The notes below the pieces were generated by a model. The model searched no databases. It saw nothing but the letters and a program-made list of their open reading frames with translations, and was not told where the DNA came from. From contig JAJTWR010000299.1 of the NCBI GenBank assembly GCA_021613335.1, positions 2,470,001-2,534,000 of the forward strand: 64,000 nt of DNA, in the 5' to 3' direction. The first letter of the stretch is position 1; each line of letters starts with the position of its first letter. A program made the position numbers and the translations under genes. Source of the DNA: Whitmania pigra. Taxonomy: Eukaryota; Annelida; Clitellata; Hirudinida; Haemopidae. Below, piece after piece: positions 30,426-43,697 of the stretch.

Positions 30426-31621
30426 GAAGGACCTTGACATCCTATCCGGATATATGAGGCATTCAAAAAATCGGCTAAATACAAAAATTAAGAGGAATAT
30501 CTGGTTATTAATTTGATGTATTTACTTTGAGTGGATGTATTTTATTAACGTCCATTTCATGACTAGATGATTAGGACAGAATGTACTTTGACATTGGTTG
30601 AGTATTTAAACGATTGTTGCTAGTGATGATAATTGGCCTATTATAACATAGGCTTTTCATAATTGGATTTTTCACCCTACTATCCTTATGCAAATCAATG
30701 ACTGCATCTCTGATCTTATAGTGCAAAATAATTTGAAAAAACCGCTTAAGCTGTCATAATCATTATTCAAGAGATATCATCACAAAATGAGAGTAATGGA
30801 ACTTCACCAAGTTTAGGCTAAATCATTTTTTAACATTTAGCTTTTTCGACTCATACAACAGACAAAAAGAGCATAAAAAGTCAAACAGCTACCAAAAGAG
30901 TAAGGAGTTCTCCATAAAATACTGCCGCGTTTTGAAACCCCTCCTTTCCTTGTCTGAAAATCAGTAGCGTAGGAGGGGCGGAACATGCCAAGTGGCGGAA
31001 TTGTGAGGAAAATCTAAGATTTTAAAACCACAATGAGTTTTTTAAGGTTGATATGATACTGTTTAAGTCGTGTCTAAAGCAAATTTTGGTAAACTAGAAA
31101 CTTTTACCTAACCTGCATTCGGTATAGATGCTATTCTGGCATTCGGGTTTTACTGGCACTCGTATTTACCTAAATTACATGCCAATTTTTTATTTTAAAA
31201 TCACTGAAAGCCAGACGGTAAGATATAACTTTATTTTATTTATTACTGTATAAGACGGCAAGAAATCCTAGTTTGATTGCTGAACATCGTCAGAATAATA
31301 ATAGTCAGCAGAAGCTAGCACTAAGGGTTCACCTGGAATACATCCCTGATAATAAAGGAGGCAAGAAAAAGAAAGGGAATTTTTTAGAATTGGTGCATTT
31401 GTTGGCCAAGTTTGATTTTAAGTAAACTGAAAATGAAAATCGCCACTTCTGTCACCAGAACTTCAAAATGAATTTGTGAGCATGTTGGCAGAGCAGGTGA
31501 GAAACAATCATCGATCCGGTCAAGTAAAGCAAGGATTTTTGCATAATTTTCGATAGAACTGATGCATTTCAAAAAGAGCGAGGTCCAGCAAGACAAAACC
31601 GACAGGAACATCGGGCTGATC
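30426..31621. other. Intergenic, no gene seen
   Basis: A+T-rich DNA between the SINE and the second copy of the dispersed repeat. Open stretches here have no recognisable protein features. Confidence 0.45.
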
Positions 31622-31715
31622 ACCCGAAAACGTAAGGAGACTCAAAGGGCCGAAACGTTTGAAGACGGGTGAAACTCCTCTGAGGATCCCTGTCGGAGCT
31701 CCAAGGCGGAATAAT
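31622..31715 (+). repeat. Dispersed repeat, copy 2
   Basis: Matches 13802-13902 in order and orientation: CCGAAAACGTAAGGAGACTC at the start, a GAAACGTTTGAAGACGGGTG middle, and CGGAGCTCCAAGGCGGAATA at the end. It is probably a TE 3' region or short interspersed repeat. Confidence 0.6.
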
Positions 31716-31969
31716 AAGTAACACTTTAGGCAAGAAATTCCATATTACACACAAATAACCTATGACTTAATTCAATCAGAACAGAAATATTAATATTTAA
31801 TTCTTGACTCTTTTTAATTTAATAGAGTTTAAAGTAAAAACTAAACATTAAAAACTCAGATGATCAAATCTAAAATTGCGTACAGGACGTGATTTTCAAA
31901 TGCTGCTTAGTTTTTCAACAATAATTTATATTTTTAGACATTAGACACAGGAGACTGATGACAATGTCT

Positions 31970-34900
31970 TTCAACAATATGAAGCAGGTAGTTTTTCTGA
32001 TCCTCTTGCTTTGTTAATATTTGAATTTCTGTGCCAGTGAGATGCCACGTTCAGCAGCATCATTGACAACTTTCATTTGATGTACTCTGTTACAACTTCT
32101 TCTATAATGGTCAGTGGTGTCCCAACTCTGAGGATCATGCTCTAAGAAGTCTTGTATAGTTTCAAAAAACTTCCTAGTGTTTGAAGACACAAAGTGTTAA
32201 CTAAGACACTCTGGTTTCATTAATTTTCTTTTGCTTGGCTCAAAGTGCAGACCTGCAATTGAATGATCACCAGCAATGCTATCAATATTGGATTTATGCA
32301 ATTGATTCCATGCTTTTGAAAAACGTTCAAAGAATTGCCGTATTTTCACGAAATTAACACGCGGACGAATATAACACGCAATTTTTCCAATTTATGTAAA
32401 AAATCACTTATAAAACACGCAAACGATTATAACACGTACCAATAGATACATTTTGTTTTCTTTTGGCTAAAAAAATTTAACATTTAAATTAAAATTATAT
32501 ATATTAAAATATTAAATTGAAACAGTTTCTAATATATAAAACAATTAAATATAAAAGTTGTCAAAAATCTTCCGTTGGCTAAGCGGCCGGTGATAGCTTG
32601 ATAGATACAGTGATATATAGATAGAAGTGCTCTTGATTGAAATATCGACGTCGTAAAGAAAGTGGCTGATAAACTCGTATACTGTTGCCTACAGGCTTCA
32701 AGTCGTTTCTAGAGCAAAAGACAAAGGTAACATAGCAGCTGCTCGGGAGTTCAACGTTAATGATGTGTCGGTTCGCGAATGGAGAAAGAAGGAATGCTTG
32801 CTTGAGAAATTGAACCTGAGAAAACGTGCTGGTCGTGGCCAAAGTTAGAGTCTAACTTTAGTAATCTAAAAGTATGTATTTAGTAATCTAAAGCTATGGG
32901 TCTTGGCACAAAGAGATAGCTTTCGACATTTCCGCTAGGAGAACAGTGGAAGCATCTGGCGCCAGAACTGTGGCAATAACAACAAGTGGTCACGAACGAA
33001 CATGTTTCACAGTCACACTTGGATGCTCTGCGGCTGGCACCAATATTGAATTTCAAGAGACAATGCGAAAACTGTTCAGCATGAAGGTCTGGATTCAGAA
33101 ATGTTCTCAAACGAGACCGGGGATTCTTTTCAAAGACCTCGCGGTTGATCATGGATGCTATGACTGCTCATAAAGAGGAGTAAGTTAAGAAGATGCTCAA
33201 CTTAAGCGGATGTCACATTGCAATCATCCCGGGTGGTCCATTATCCAAACTGCAACTGCAAATTGTTGATAAATTGACAGATCTGAGAGGGAGGAATGGA
33301 TGCAGAATGGCACACACACTCACACACCATATGGACGAGGAAGGCCTGGTATTCCGAGGTGTGCACGTGGATTGCACGAGCATGGAACAAAGTGTCGCCT
33401 GATTTGATTCTGAGTGGCTTTAGAAAGGCTGGAATTAAGTCTACAGGAAAGGAGTAAAGTGACCCCCCGTTCTTTGAACTAGCCTGCGATCCGGCAAGAG
33501 CCGAAAATGAATATGAAGACTGTTCGATTTTTGACGGATTTGAAGGCTTAGCTGATGATGAGGAATAATTATTGGTCTTCTGATTGATTTTTTGAATATG
33601 CATTATGTCTGTTAATAAATTGTTTAAAAACTTCAAAGATTAACGATTCATGAGCTCGCTGCAATTGACCAAATTTGGTCACGAGTCGCTTCGGTTCTCT
33701 CTCCAATTCTCCCTCGAAACTATTTTTATTTTAAGATTTGCATCAACTTCCTATTTTGGAATGCAGACTGTTCACGCATGATAATTTGTAAGACAAAAGT
33801 GAAGCAATACTTCAAAGGATGTTAACGAACTCGTTAACCAATTCCATGCTGCAAAGGTTTCCGCTTAAGTCTCTGTTCTCGTAACTCCCTAAATATGGAA
33901 ATCACATATTTTAAATGTACAAATCCTAAGAGAAATTTTAAACCATTTTGAGATCAATTCTTGGAGTAGGTGATGAAGTTAAACAGATGCACCATGCTGT
34001 GAGATACAGCTTCACTGTGAAGGTATGGAATTGTTGAGTATGAGGTCCAAACAATGAATCATCTATAACATGAAAGTATGGCCAAAAGCTTCATATAATT
34101 TTTGCCATCCAATGGGTTTCATGATATGTTCTTATGGCAAATTCGAGAGCCGTACAATGCAATGATTAACGTGACTGCTTTGCCACATGCTTCTGTAAGC
34201 ATATATCGGAAGTTATTTATGCAATGCCAATTATAAGCTATTTAAAATTAAAAATATAATCTAAAGCTTTTACAAAAAAAAAATACAACCAAAAGCTATC
34301 ATTTAAATTTTTTATTTTTGTTGGTCGGTAATCAAATTCATGTAAATTTAATCTAGCATAACATGCATATGATTATAGCATGCAGATGGGGGTGCGCGGT
34401 ACGTAAAATCGAACATAACGCGCGTGTAATATGGGTGAAAATACGGTAGTTTATTAGGACCACTTGAACTGGCCATTAAAAGATTTAAAACATTTGCTAC
34501 AATAAGCTTTTATATGTGTGTGGTTTCTACATGCTAAACAGATGAGTGGCTTCTGCAACTTCTATTGAAGTAAAGTGTTTTAATGCACATAAACAAATAA
34601 ACTAAATTCTGTCATTCATTGCCAGTCATCAATGAGCTTAAAAACAGCAGTGGCTTGTACTTCACCTGTTCTGTTTGTCACAATAGGAATTCAGTTTCAT
34701 GACACCATACTATAACAGCAAGCCTTCTCTTTATCAGTTAGAGCAAGTAGCATCTTGTCATCCCAATGTCAGAACTAAATGCATGCTCCTTCAAACGTTG
34801 TTTTTTTTCTTTTGAAAGATGCCTTCTGGAGACCTTTCCACTTTTGGTGCTGCTTCTTTGTTTCTTTATTTTTTCAATTCTTGTCAAAACTTGATAGATT

Positions 34901-34970
34901 CAAATTATTATTATTGGTCCAAAAACTCAGCTGCTCTTGGGCAGCAAATGTAGCACTTTCCTGGAAAGAT
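31970..34970 (-). pseudogene. Old hAT-like transposase remnant interrupted by a pogo-like element
   Basis: Minus-strand fragments on both sides of the pogo-like insertion read as one degraded transposase. On the right (34446-34750) are TNRTGEVQATAVFKLIDDW and CLACRNHTHIK-type segments. On the left (31998-32337) are FFERFSKAWNQLHKSNIDSI, TRKFFETIQDFLEHDPQSW and VVNDAAERGISLAQKF. 'VVNDAAERG' and the 'LACRHHI...SSGP' pattern recur in a family of metazoan hAT-like transposases. Stops and frame changes are frequent. The outer ends are not defined. Confidence 0.55.
32338..34446 (+). mobile_element. Pogo/Tigger-like DNA transposon, inactive
   Basis: Terminal inverted repeats start CCGTATTTTCAC at 32338 and end GTGAAAATACGG at 34446, with further matches inside (ATTA.CACGCG). 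Plus-strand coding relics include a CENP-B-type helix-turn-helix (KDKGNIAAAREFNVNDVSVR near 32720-32790), a DDE-region segment with CHIAIIPGG near 33200, and WIARAWNKVSPDLILSGFRK with AGI near 33375-33435. Many stops. It sits inside the older hAT-like remnant. Confidence 0.75.
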
Positions 34971-35755
34971 TGAATTTAATTGGTTGCAAAATCGCGTCAA
35001 ATATCAAACAACCTGAATAGGAAGTAACTTAAAACCTTGCTAAGTTTCACTTCACAAGTCCAACTATGCAAATAAGCGTCAATAAATATAAACGCTTTTC
35101 AATAAATCTGGAACAAGTACTCGAGATCAATTCAAGGTCCAAGTACGAGAACAAAGTACAAGCACCAAGTACCCCACTTCTGCTTTTAAGAATCTGATTA
35201 ATGCTTATAATAAATAAATTAATTGATTTAATTAATTTAATTAATCAATAGAAATATAAATGCAACCATTTTTTTCTCTCATACATTTTTTTTGCGATGA
35301 AATTTCCGTGAACCGAATTCTTAAGATTTCTTGCTATCTAATTTTCGGAAAGATCTGTAAAAGGTTGTTGTTTACATATTCGCACGAAAGAGATTGCGAG
35401 AGATGAAATTCACATGTCACATGTTCACATCATTTTAGTGTTGGAAAATATTTACGATTTCAGTGAATCGTGAAAGGCCTGAGTCTTGAACTATTTCTTA
35501 GGCAAACAATGAGGACCCTGAAAAATTATACTACAGTAGAATAATCGTTCAGGAGGTAACGGCTTTAAAATTAGGTAGTATTTACTAGGTTTGCCATTCT
35601 TCGTAAATTCTTTGCACTCATTTTAGTGGTTTTAGTTCGTCCGCTGTTTGCTGATTCTAGAGAATTGCTAGAAAATTACGACATAATAATTTTGGAAAGA
35701 CTTTCGAATCAAAATGATGGAGAATCTGGCTATTTATTAGTCATGATAAAAAGAT
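34971..35755. other. Upstream region of the MLK gene
   Basis: A+T-rich, with an ATTAATTTAATTAAT palindromic patch near 35220-35245. It should contain the MLK promoter and 5' UTR, but no clear motif is visible. Confidence 0.4.
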
Positions 35756-38700
35756 ATGAATTCATTTTCACTGAGAAGCTACTCGAAAAAGTTTCACATA
35801 AACGCTTCTAAGCACTCTCTCTCGAAGAACTCGAAGAATTCTCTCGCCAATGACAGCGATGACATTTCCTCATCAAGGCCCCCAAAACGAGGAAGGCTGT
35901 CGAGTAAATCCCACAAGAACGTCACTAAATTCACCGCTCTTTTCGACTTCAAAGGATATTCTGAGGACGAGTTGAATTTTCGCAAGGGAGATCAAATCCA
36001 TGTCATCAGCCAAGATGAAACCAGCCGAACAAACTGGTGGAAAGGTAGGACCGGTGGAAAAGAAGGAATATTTCCTTCCATGTATGTGGCCCAGAAGAAC
36101 TGGGGGCTGACTCAAAAAGAAATAAATCCAAAAGACGTTTCGCTTCAGGAATTTATTGGCAAAGGAGGATTTGCAACTGTACGCCGTGGATTGTGGAGAA
36201 GCGAAGAAGTGGCAGTGAAAATAATTCGTGACATCACGTCAGATGGAGATGCCAGAAAAGAAGCAACTGTTTTCTGGCTTTTAAGACATCCAAATATAAT
36301 TTCTCTGCTTGGAATTTGCAACCGACCTCCGGACTTTTGGTTGGTAATGGAATATGCCAGAGGTGGATCCTTGGCCCAAGTTCTTTCCAACACATTGCTT
36401 CCACTCAAGGTCATTATTGATTGGTCGGCTCAAATTGCAAGAGCCATGAAATACCTGCACCAAGATGCTCCTCTTGATACTATCATCCACAGAGATCTTA
36501 AATCTAAAAACAGTAAGAATTTTACAATATACGTTATTACGCATCCGTTTCAAATGAAATATATACTGAAATATTTCAAAGCATTTAAAATTAACTGATT
36601 ATAAATTTATTATTTAATAATTATTATTAATTTGAGTGAAAATCAATAAGTGATAAACAAATTACAAGTACAAATAATAATAAAAATATGTTGATAACAG
36701 ATGATTCACCTAAAATTAGGAATCTTATATGTAAACTGATTACATTGAATGAATAATTCATTCCTGGCAGTTCTGATTTCTGAATCCTTAAGCGACGGCA
36801 GGCTCGAGAACAAAACGTTAAAGATAAGTGATTTTGGCTTGGCAAGGCAGGCTTTGAACACAATTCATTCGGTTGAATTTGCCGGAACTTTCGAATGGAT
36901 GGCTCCTGAAGTGTTCAAAAGCAAGGAGATTTCCACGAAAAGTGATGTTTGGAGGTGAGTTTTAATGCCATTTGATATGTCGATGTGCCCAACAAACCAT
37001 TTTACGTTCTACGTGAGATATAGAGTAGTTTTCGTTGTTTCATGTTAATATACGTAAAAAAGGAAATGGTTATTCACATACCATGTTTTCCTTAACCCCT
37101 CTAAATGAATGATAAGTTTTTTACCTTGACGTTTTTCTTAGCCTCAAATTCCTGAACGGCTCAAGTAGATTTATTATTTATTTATTTATTTGATTATAGA
37201 CCGTTGCATGACTGAGATGATTTGGACACTCAAGTAGATCTTTTAGAAAAGATATATTTTAAGCTATTTTTATTACGTCATCAATTAGATTGCCAGTGGG
37301 CAGGGGAACGGCTCCCCTTATTTTAGACTATAAGCAAAAAAAAAGGTCATCTCATATTATGAGAAGGTTTGCTCCCGCCTGAATCTTGGCTAGAAGCAAA
37401 AATTGTCATCTCAAGTTTGCCCACACCTCATGGAAAAAGCTAAAATGACATCCCTGCCACTACATTGGAATACAATAATTTAACGGAATAAGCAATTTAC
37501 ATATTTAATTAGCTATCTTCAATTATTTGTTGAACATCTCCGATTCATAAACCAAAAATTTATGAGGCTTCTTGTAAATTGTTTGAAAGAGTGAGATTAA
37601 TTACCGGGAGATTTATAAAGTTTAAAAAAAGGATTTGTAAAGATCCGGCTTAAAAGCTGAAGCTTGTGCATTTCGTTTTCTTATTGATTCATCAATTGAA
37701 ATCTAACATTTAGATTCGTTGACAGTTTTAGGCAACACCTTTCATTGTCCTATTGATAACATTTTTCATTTTTTAAATTTAATATGAATATCAAAATCAT
37801 AATTCAACTTAATTTATATTAAATCCTAAATTATTAGAAAACGCAACAAATTTAGGAAGTATAAAACTCTAATCTGATTTAATATGGAATTCTTTTTTAT
37901 TGATTTTTGAACATTTTGAACCGAAACATTTCAAACAAACTTTCAAATCCTTATTCCTAGTTGATCTTGCCCATTCATAAAAATTAAAAATATTTTTGTC
38001 AAATAACAAAATAGTTGTATTTAATAATTTATCTAATTTTAAAAGGTCCTGTTCTCCAGCTTTTAAAAACATCTTTTAAGCAAAGTTTGTAAATAGATCC
38101 CGCATCACGATTTCTTGTATTTTTAGTAACAATCTCGTGCAGCATTCTTGCGATCAATTGTTTGCATGATCTATTGAAATGCTACCCTTCCTCTAGATCG
38201 CCTTCCCTTGTATTATCTGCATACTTTCTAATTTTTTAATATTCATTTCATTAATTTGTGGTTTGGCAATATTTTCCCATATAAATACCATGAAGTATTA
38301 TTTTTGAAATTTGCCAAAACCTCGGTTGCGTTATATTTATTAGACTATTAAGAAAGAAACGTGTTTTTATTGTTTAATTGGTTTTAATAAGTTCACAATT
38401 AAATTCATTTTTTTAAGTTTTGGAGTTGTTCTCTGGGAAATGCTGACGTCACAAGTACCATACAAAAACTTGAATCAATATCAAATTGTGTACGGCGTGG
38501 GAAACAACATCTTGAGACTTCCAATTCCTCGCTCATGTCCCCAACCCTTCGAACGATTACTTCAAAGTTAGTAAAAGTTCTGGTGTACAATATTTTTTAA
38601 TAATAGTTCAATTATCTAGATAAGTTACCTCATTATTTATCAGTGGTAGGGATATATATGATCACCCGGACAAAGCCAAATTAACGAACCTTTTTAATAG

Positions 38701-40297
38701 TAAAATCGCTAATTCTTATGCCAATGTTGCTGATTCTTGAAGGATGCTGGAACATCGATCCGAAAGAAAGGCCGCCATTTTCAGAAATACTGAGCGATTT
38801 GCAAGCCATGCAATGTTCTGTACGTTTCCACGATGAAGAATCGTTTGCAGCTCTGCAACTGGAATGGAAGGACGAAGTTGAAGAGGAGATGGAAACCATA
38901 AGAAGTGAAAGTGTTAACACTATGGTAAGTTCAGTTTCTTTCCGTCTGTCACTTACGGCGGATTAATTTGTAATTAATAACAAGCCAATTACAGATCAAA
39001 TGTTACGTCATTCTTTTCAGAATAATACCGATGGAGGAATGAACCAGATGCAGTTAGATTCTTATCTGGAGGGCATGGTTGAAGGATTAAGACAGGTTTA
39101 TGCAAATCTGGAAAAGTCTCAAATGAATATTCTTCAGAAGGAGTTGTACTTCGCTGTCAAAGAATTCAATGATGCCAAAAAGCACAGAAAAAGATTAAAC
39201 ATTTTTAGTTGGAGGAAAAAACATTCACTGACAATCGGACAGCCATCCAGTAATTTGCTAAACCACTAAATCTATTTAAGAACATGATGCATTTGAAAAT
39301 AAATTTAATAGATTTTCAGCACAACCTTCACGCGATAATTGAAGAAACAAGCATCTCGCCCAAGCTTTCTCCAAACATACCCTTTCCACGTCCGTTCACA
39401 ATGAAGACCTTTCGAGTGACCACACGTACGATGAATAACTTTGTGAATTATTATTTCAATAACATCTTATAACATCAAATTATTATTTGTGGAAGAGTAG
39501 ATTTTTAAAAATCTTTCATACCAATATACCTCAAAGAATTTATAACTGAAGCACTTGAAAACACTTGTTGAACAGACTCTAGTCAAGGGGACGTGCAGAA
39601 TATGTCAACTGAAAATATCCACCCTGCCAAAGAAGTCTATTCAGTTTTCTCTGCACTTCAAGAAGTCACAAGGATAGCAACGTGCATCTTGGCCCCGCCA
39701 GAAACTTCCCATTCTCCGATATTAAAAAAATCGAGAGAATCCCTGTTGCCGTCATCTCCAGCTTCGAGACCAACCACATTGGGCATCAAAGCCATCTACC
39801 AACCTAGTCAAGGAATTGAAAATGGAGGGGAAATTCCATCTAATGGGGATCAGAAGATCAGTCCTTTTAAAGTGAAAATTGTTCAAATGGAGTCTAAATC
39901 AAAAGTTTATGTCACTGGTAACAATCCAGAAGATAGTGATTATTTGAGGCAGAGTATATTCCGTGCTAACGATGAAAATCAGATTCCTTCTTCTCGTGGC
40001 AGTCGGCAATCAAATAATTTCATGAGCACAATTTCTTCATCACCCCTTCGGAAACAGAGCGACACATCTCGTCCTTTTTGCAAGGGTATAACCCTGTATG
40101 GATCATTGTCGACGCTCAAAAGCGTTGAGAACCAATCTATTGCTTCCAAAATTTCCCACAAACATCCGGAAATGTTTCCATACGACAAAGTGGGTAAAAG
40201 ACAGTCGTGGCTAAATTTAAACCAGGGAAAAAGTGTGGCAGAATTGCGAGCTTTCTTTAGCCAGAAAATAAATCACAACAAATCAACCGTGAACTGA
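35756..40297 (+). CDS. Mixed-lineage kinase (MAP3K9/10/11/21-type, SH3-kinase)
   Basis: Seven exons (35756-36512, 36771-36954, 38418-38566, 38743-38924, 39021-39249, 39312-39425, 39576-40297) give 778 aa. After a basic, Ser-rich N-terminus comes an SH3 domain (58-116: ALFDF, NWWKGR, GIFPSMYV), then the kinase domain (131 to about 405) with GKGGFATV, Lys155 in VAVK, HRDLK (245-249), DFG (Asp273) and GTFEWMAPEV. SH3-kinase order with this activation segment is the MLK signature: MAP3Ks feeding JNK/p38 pathways. A coiled-coil-like stretch and a degenerate CRIB-like patch (QPSNFQHNLHAI) follow; the usual double leucine zipper looks reduced. The tail is Ser/Pro-rich. The last two junctions (39425/39576) are chosen by phase and are the least certain. 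Confidence 0.88.
36955..38417. other. MLK intron 2
   Basis: A 1.46-kb intron interrupting the kinase domain after DVW. Apart from the SINE-tail fragment at 37165-37235, nothing is recognised. Confidence 0.7.
37165..37235 (-). mobile_element. SINE tail fragment
   Basis: On the minus strand it reads GTCCAAATCATCTCAGTCAT then GCAACGGTCTATAATCAAA and (AAAT)n. This matches the tail unit of the SINE at 30158-30425. It is 5'-truncated, inside MLK intron 2. Confidence 0.65.
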
Positions 40298-40892
40298 CTA
40301 ACTTTTTTTGTTACGCCGACTTATGAAACAATTTCAAACCGTTAGCATATTTGGTGAGAACTCCCTTTGTCATTCTATTTATAATTCGTGTTTTGGTTCT
40401 CGTTAGGTATTGCATTCTTCTTCGTCTTTCTTTATGAAAAATATGACATGAATGGACTTAACTTCACAATCATTTTTATTTATTAATTCGTTTCAATTAT
40501 TTTCGGGAAGGTGGAATTTCCATCAACAAGCCTGAAAAATTATTTATTTGGCCTCCATCAACCAACTGCACTGGGGCCTCCACCTCGGTAAATTTGGCCC
40601 TGCTCATGCATTAGAGAAAAATGCTAGCAAAATGCTGCATTTGAAAAGAGCTTGGTGATTGCCTGTTCAGCACAATGTAAGCCTAAGTTTCGCGAGGTTA
40701 GCAGTTGCTACGCTTCATCGAATTTGAAGCTTCGGTCGAATCGAATCCCTCCCGATATGGTGCAATAGCTATCATACCCAAATAAATGAATATTTAAGCG
40801 GAGTTCACTTATCAAATTGGGGGATTTAGGACGACAGACCGCGCGGAAGAGGCCAATCAAAGATATCTCACGCTTCTTTGGTGGATTTTCTG
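40298..40892. other. MLK 3' flank
   Basis: Probable 3' UTR and intergenic DNA. No further feature is seen. Confidence 0.4.
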
Positions 40893-41070
40893 GGCGCAAG
40901 ATGGCTCAGACGGTTTATGTTCCTGCAAGCGACCGGCAAAAAAACCGTTACATGTCTTATTCGCAACCCAGCTTGCACTATCACAAACCGCCTCTGGATG
41001 ACAACACTTTAAGAATGATTTAAGTGCTCCTGTTGCTTATATTTATGGCGCCATATAAATTCACTTTAAA
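40893..41070 (+). mobile_element. tRNA-derived SINE, copy 2
   Basis: Aligns to 30158-30270: GCAAGATGGCTCAGACGGTT (A-box region), TTCCTGCAAGCGACCGGCAA, B-box-like TATTCGCAACCC, and a GGCGCCATATAAATT body. Without the repeated tail it ends near 41070. Confidence 0.7.
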
Positions 41071-41938
41071 TTTTGATCATTTGAACAGCAAATGTAATCA
41101 AATTGTTATTTAAAAACATCTTTAATAACAAATTTTCTCCTGAGCATCTTCAGGATTTAACATATCCACCCAAATTGGCTGTTAGCTCATTGAATTTCAA
41201 TTAATGTGGGAAAATAGGCAATCGACCATGCAATATAAAACGTAAGCTTTCAAGGTATGGCATAAATTTGGACGCACTGGCTCCCCGTTTTCTCAACACA
41301 AGCGAGCGGAATTTTCCTCATTTTAAATCTTTTTAAATTGTGAAAGTCTTGATTTTAACTTTTTTTTGGCTGTACTCAGTTATTTTACAGCTTATCTTAT
41401 CTTTAATGTTATAGGTTTTTTATTGATAGTCATAAAAACAGACATCTTATATGCGTATGACCTAAAAGTGAGACAACCAAATGTTGTGCATAATCAATAA
41501 GCATAAAACGCATTTGTTTTACTTTCTCCTGACTTATTATTCCACTTCATTCAATTATTTCAGGCTGCTATGAGGTCGTTACATTCAATTTGATGTGGCA
41601 GTACCAACTGTTCTTGCCGCCCGGGGCGGTCATAAGTTTTGTCCCAACCTCTTCCCCTACCTTTGACAATTAATAATATTTCAAAACAGGACCACAACAT
41701 TAGGGGATTACATGCAGTAAAAAGTCCTTCCCGAAACTTCCACAAAATAAAGTGCTAGAAAAAATGTTAAGACAGTCCCCATTTTCCCTATTAACTTAAG
41801 TTTAAAATATCATAAAACTCAAATTTGGAATAATTGCATAATATCCTTAAAGAATATAACTTGTATATTTTGTTTCATTTTGATCAAGAATTAAGCTCAA
41901 ATTCCACAAATAACCATTTTTTTGCGTATATGTAATTA
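41071..41938. other. Intergenic, no gene seen
   Basis: A+T-rich. A GTTAAGACAGTCCCC motif at about 41767 resembles the Tc1-like inverted repeat that starts at 41939. Confidence 0.45.
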
Positions 41939-43069
41939 TTAAGACAGGCCACAAAAAACTCACGAAATCTAGCATTTTAGCAAAATTTTTATGTAAAACC
42001 AAATGAAATAATATTTCAATAAGATCTTATTCCTATTTTTTTAGTATTAACATCTATGTACCTATTTTTCATGAAGTGTTTTGATGATATTTTCATCCAG
42101 ATTTCTCCAGGCGCTCAAAATCGCTTCTTCCAAATAATTTTCGGTGTCGTATTGCTGTCCTTTGCCATAACTGATTTTGAAAAAAGCCCCAGACATTTTC
42201 AATCGGATTACAGTCGAAGGAACATGCATACCAGTCCATTACTTGCATGTTGGACTCCTGGAAAAAATGCTCTGGTTGCCTTGGAAACATGAATAGAAAC
42301 ATTATCTTGCAGAAATTCAAGTTCTTTTGTTTCAGCAGAAGGAAGGAGATGATCATTGGGCATTTGGATGTATTTCTGAGAGTCCTGCTTCCCTTTCAAA
42401 AGCACCAGTTCAGTCTTCCAAAATGCTGAAATTCCTTCCTAGACCATCACAGAACCTCCTCCATGTTTCCTGCTATAAAAAAACATCTCTTTCTTTTCTG
42501 AGATCATGGCATTAGTATTTATAACCATCTGGCCCTTCAAAGTTGAACTTTTTTTCATCTGAGATGTTTTTCTTTGTGATGGATTTTCAGCGCTGAAGCT
42601 CGCTTTCGCATTTGTATTTCGGCTGTCCATTTGAATTAAGATAGTTGCAAGTTGTCCTCACACGGACATCTAAATCCAGCTTATCTTTTAACCGTTTGCC
42701 CAAATATTCTCCTCGGGAAGCCTCCCTGATGAGACGTATCACTCGAGAATTTGTTCGGTCTTCCGTCCACATACATCTTCCCATATGAGCCTGGATCATC
42801 TAAAATACATTTTACGACGGTTCTAACGACTTCTTTTGCAATCTTTCTTACCGAATAGTTTGCCTTTCTAAAGGCCTTAACTTATCCTCTCTCTCCTTCT
42901 GTCAAGTCTGCTTTCTTCTCCATGATGTAATGATGTTATATTTCAACGTAAAAGGAAGTTTTGAATTTCACACTCTTTTATACAGCTTTCTTAATGACAA
43001 TTTAATGTTTGATCTTTCCAATAAGACATTGAAATTGATGAAACGAGCCAAAACCAGAAGCTGTCTTAA
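41939..43069 (-). mobile_element. Tc1/mariner-like transposon, inactive
   Basis: Ends share TTAAGACAG in inverted orientation (41939-41947 and 43061-43069). Minus-strand relics run in order: an N-terminal DNA-binding part (RTNSRVIRLIREASRGEYLG near 42740), RKTSQMKKSS-type middle pieces, and the DDE end with CNPIENVWGFFQNQLW near 42170-42210. Frameshifts and stops make it a fossil. A clear TA target duplication was not seen. Confidence 0.7.
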
Positions 43070-43697
43070 TGATATTTCCAAAAATCGTTGATTTGCATAA
43101 TAAACAGAAATCACTGAACCAAATAAATTAAAATTTTATATGTTGCTTACAAACGGTGTTTTATTTAATGCCCTGGTAATTTGTAAGGAAATTATCCATA
43201 AAAAGTGGGTATGTCTCAACAGCATTTCTAGCACTGTATTCCAATCTTTTCCTTTCAGCAAAGAACTCTTTCTGTGTCTTCATCAACAATGGTAATTATC
43301 ATCAAACAGGTTTGATGGCATGAGAAATCTGCCAGATATTTCCTCAGTCAACCTGTCGATTACACACAGCACCTCACCCCTCAACTCAATGTGAAACCCC
43401 TGTGCTGTGTCAGTCAATACTTCATTCATTTTTGGGATACAACACTCTATGTTTACACCCATTTCAGAGCAATTTTTTTATTGGTCTATTGCACTGTCCA
43501 CTATTTTTCTATTTTTTAACTTTTACGTACTCCCTCATAACGACGCCCCACCTTGGAACACCACTGTGATGAGATATCCAACAAAAAACACTCGTGATGG
43601 TCTTCTAACTTCACATTCATTAACATAAACCAGTATTTTTATCTTTAAAACTATAGAAACATTTTACAAATCAATTTATACATCAAACGTAAAGCTT
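43070..43697. other. Region between the Tc1-like element and RAD1
   Basis: Should include the RAD1 3' UTR. Nothing else is recognised. Confidence 0.4.
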
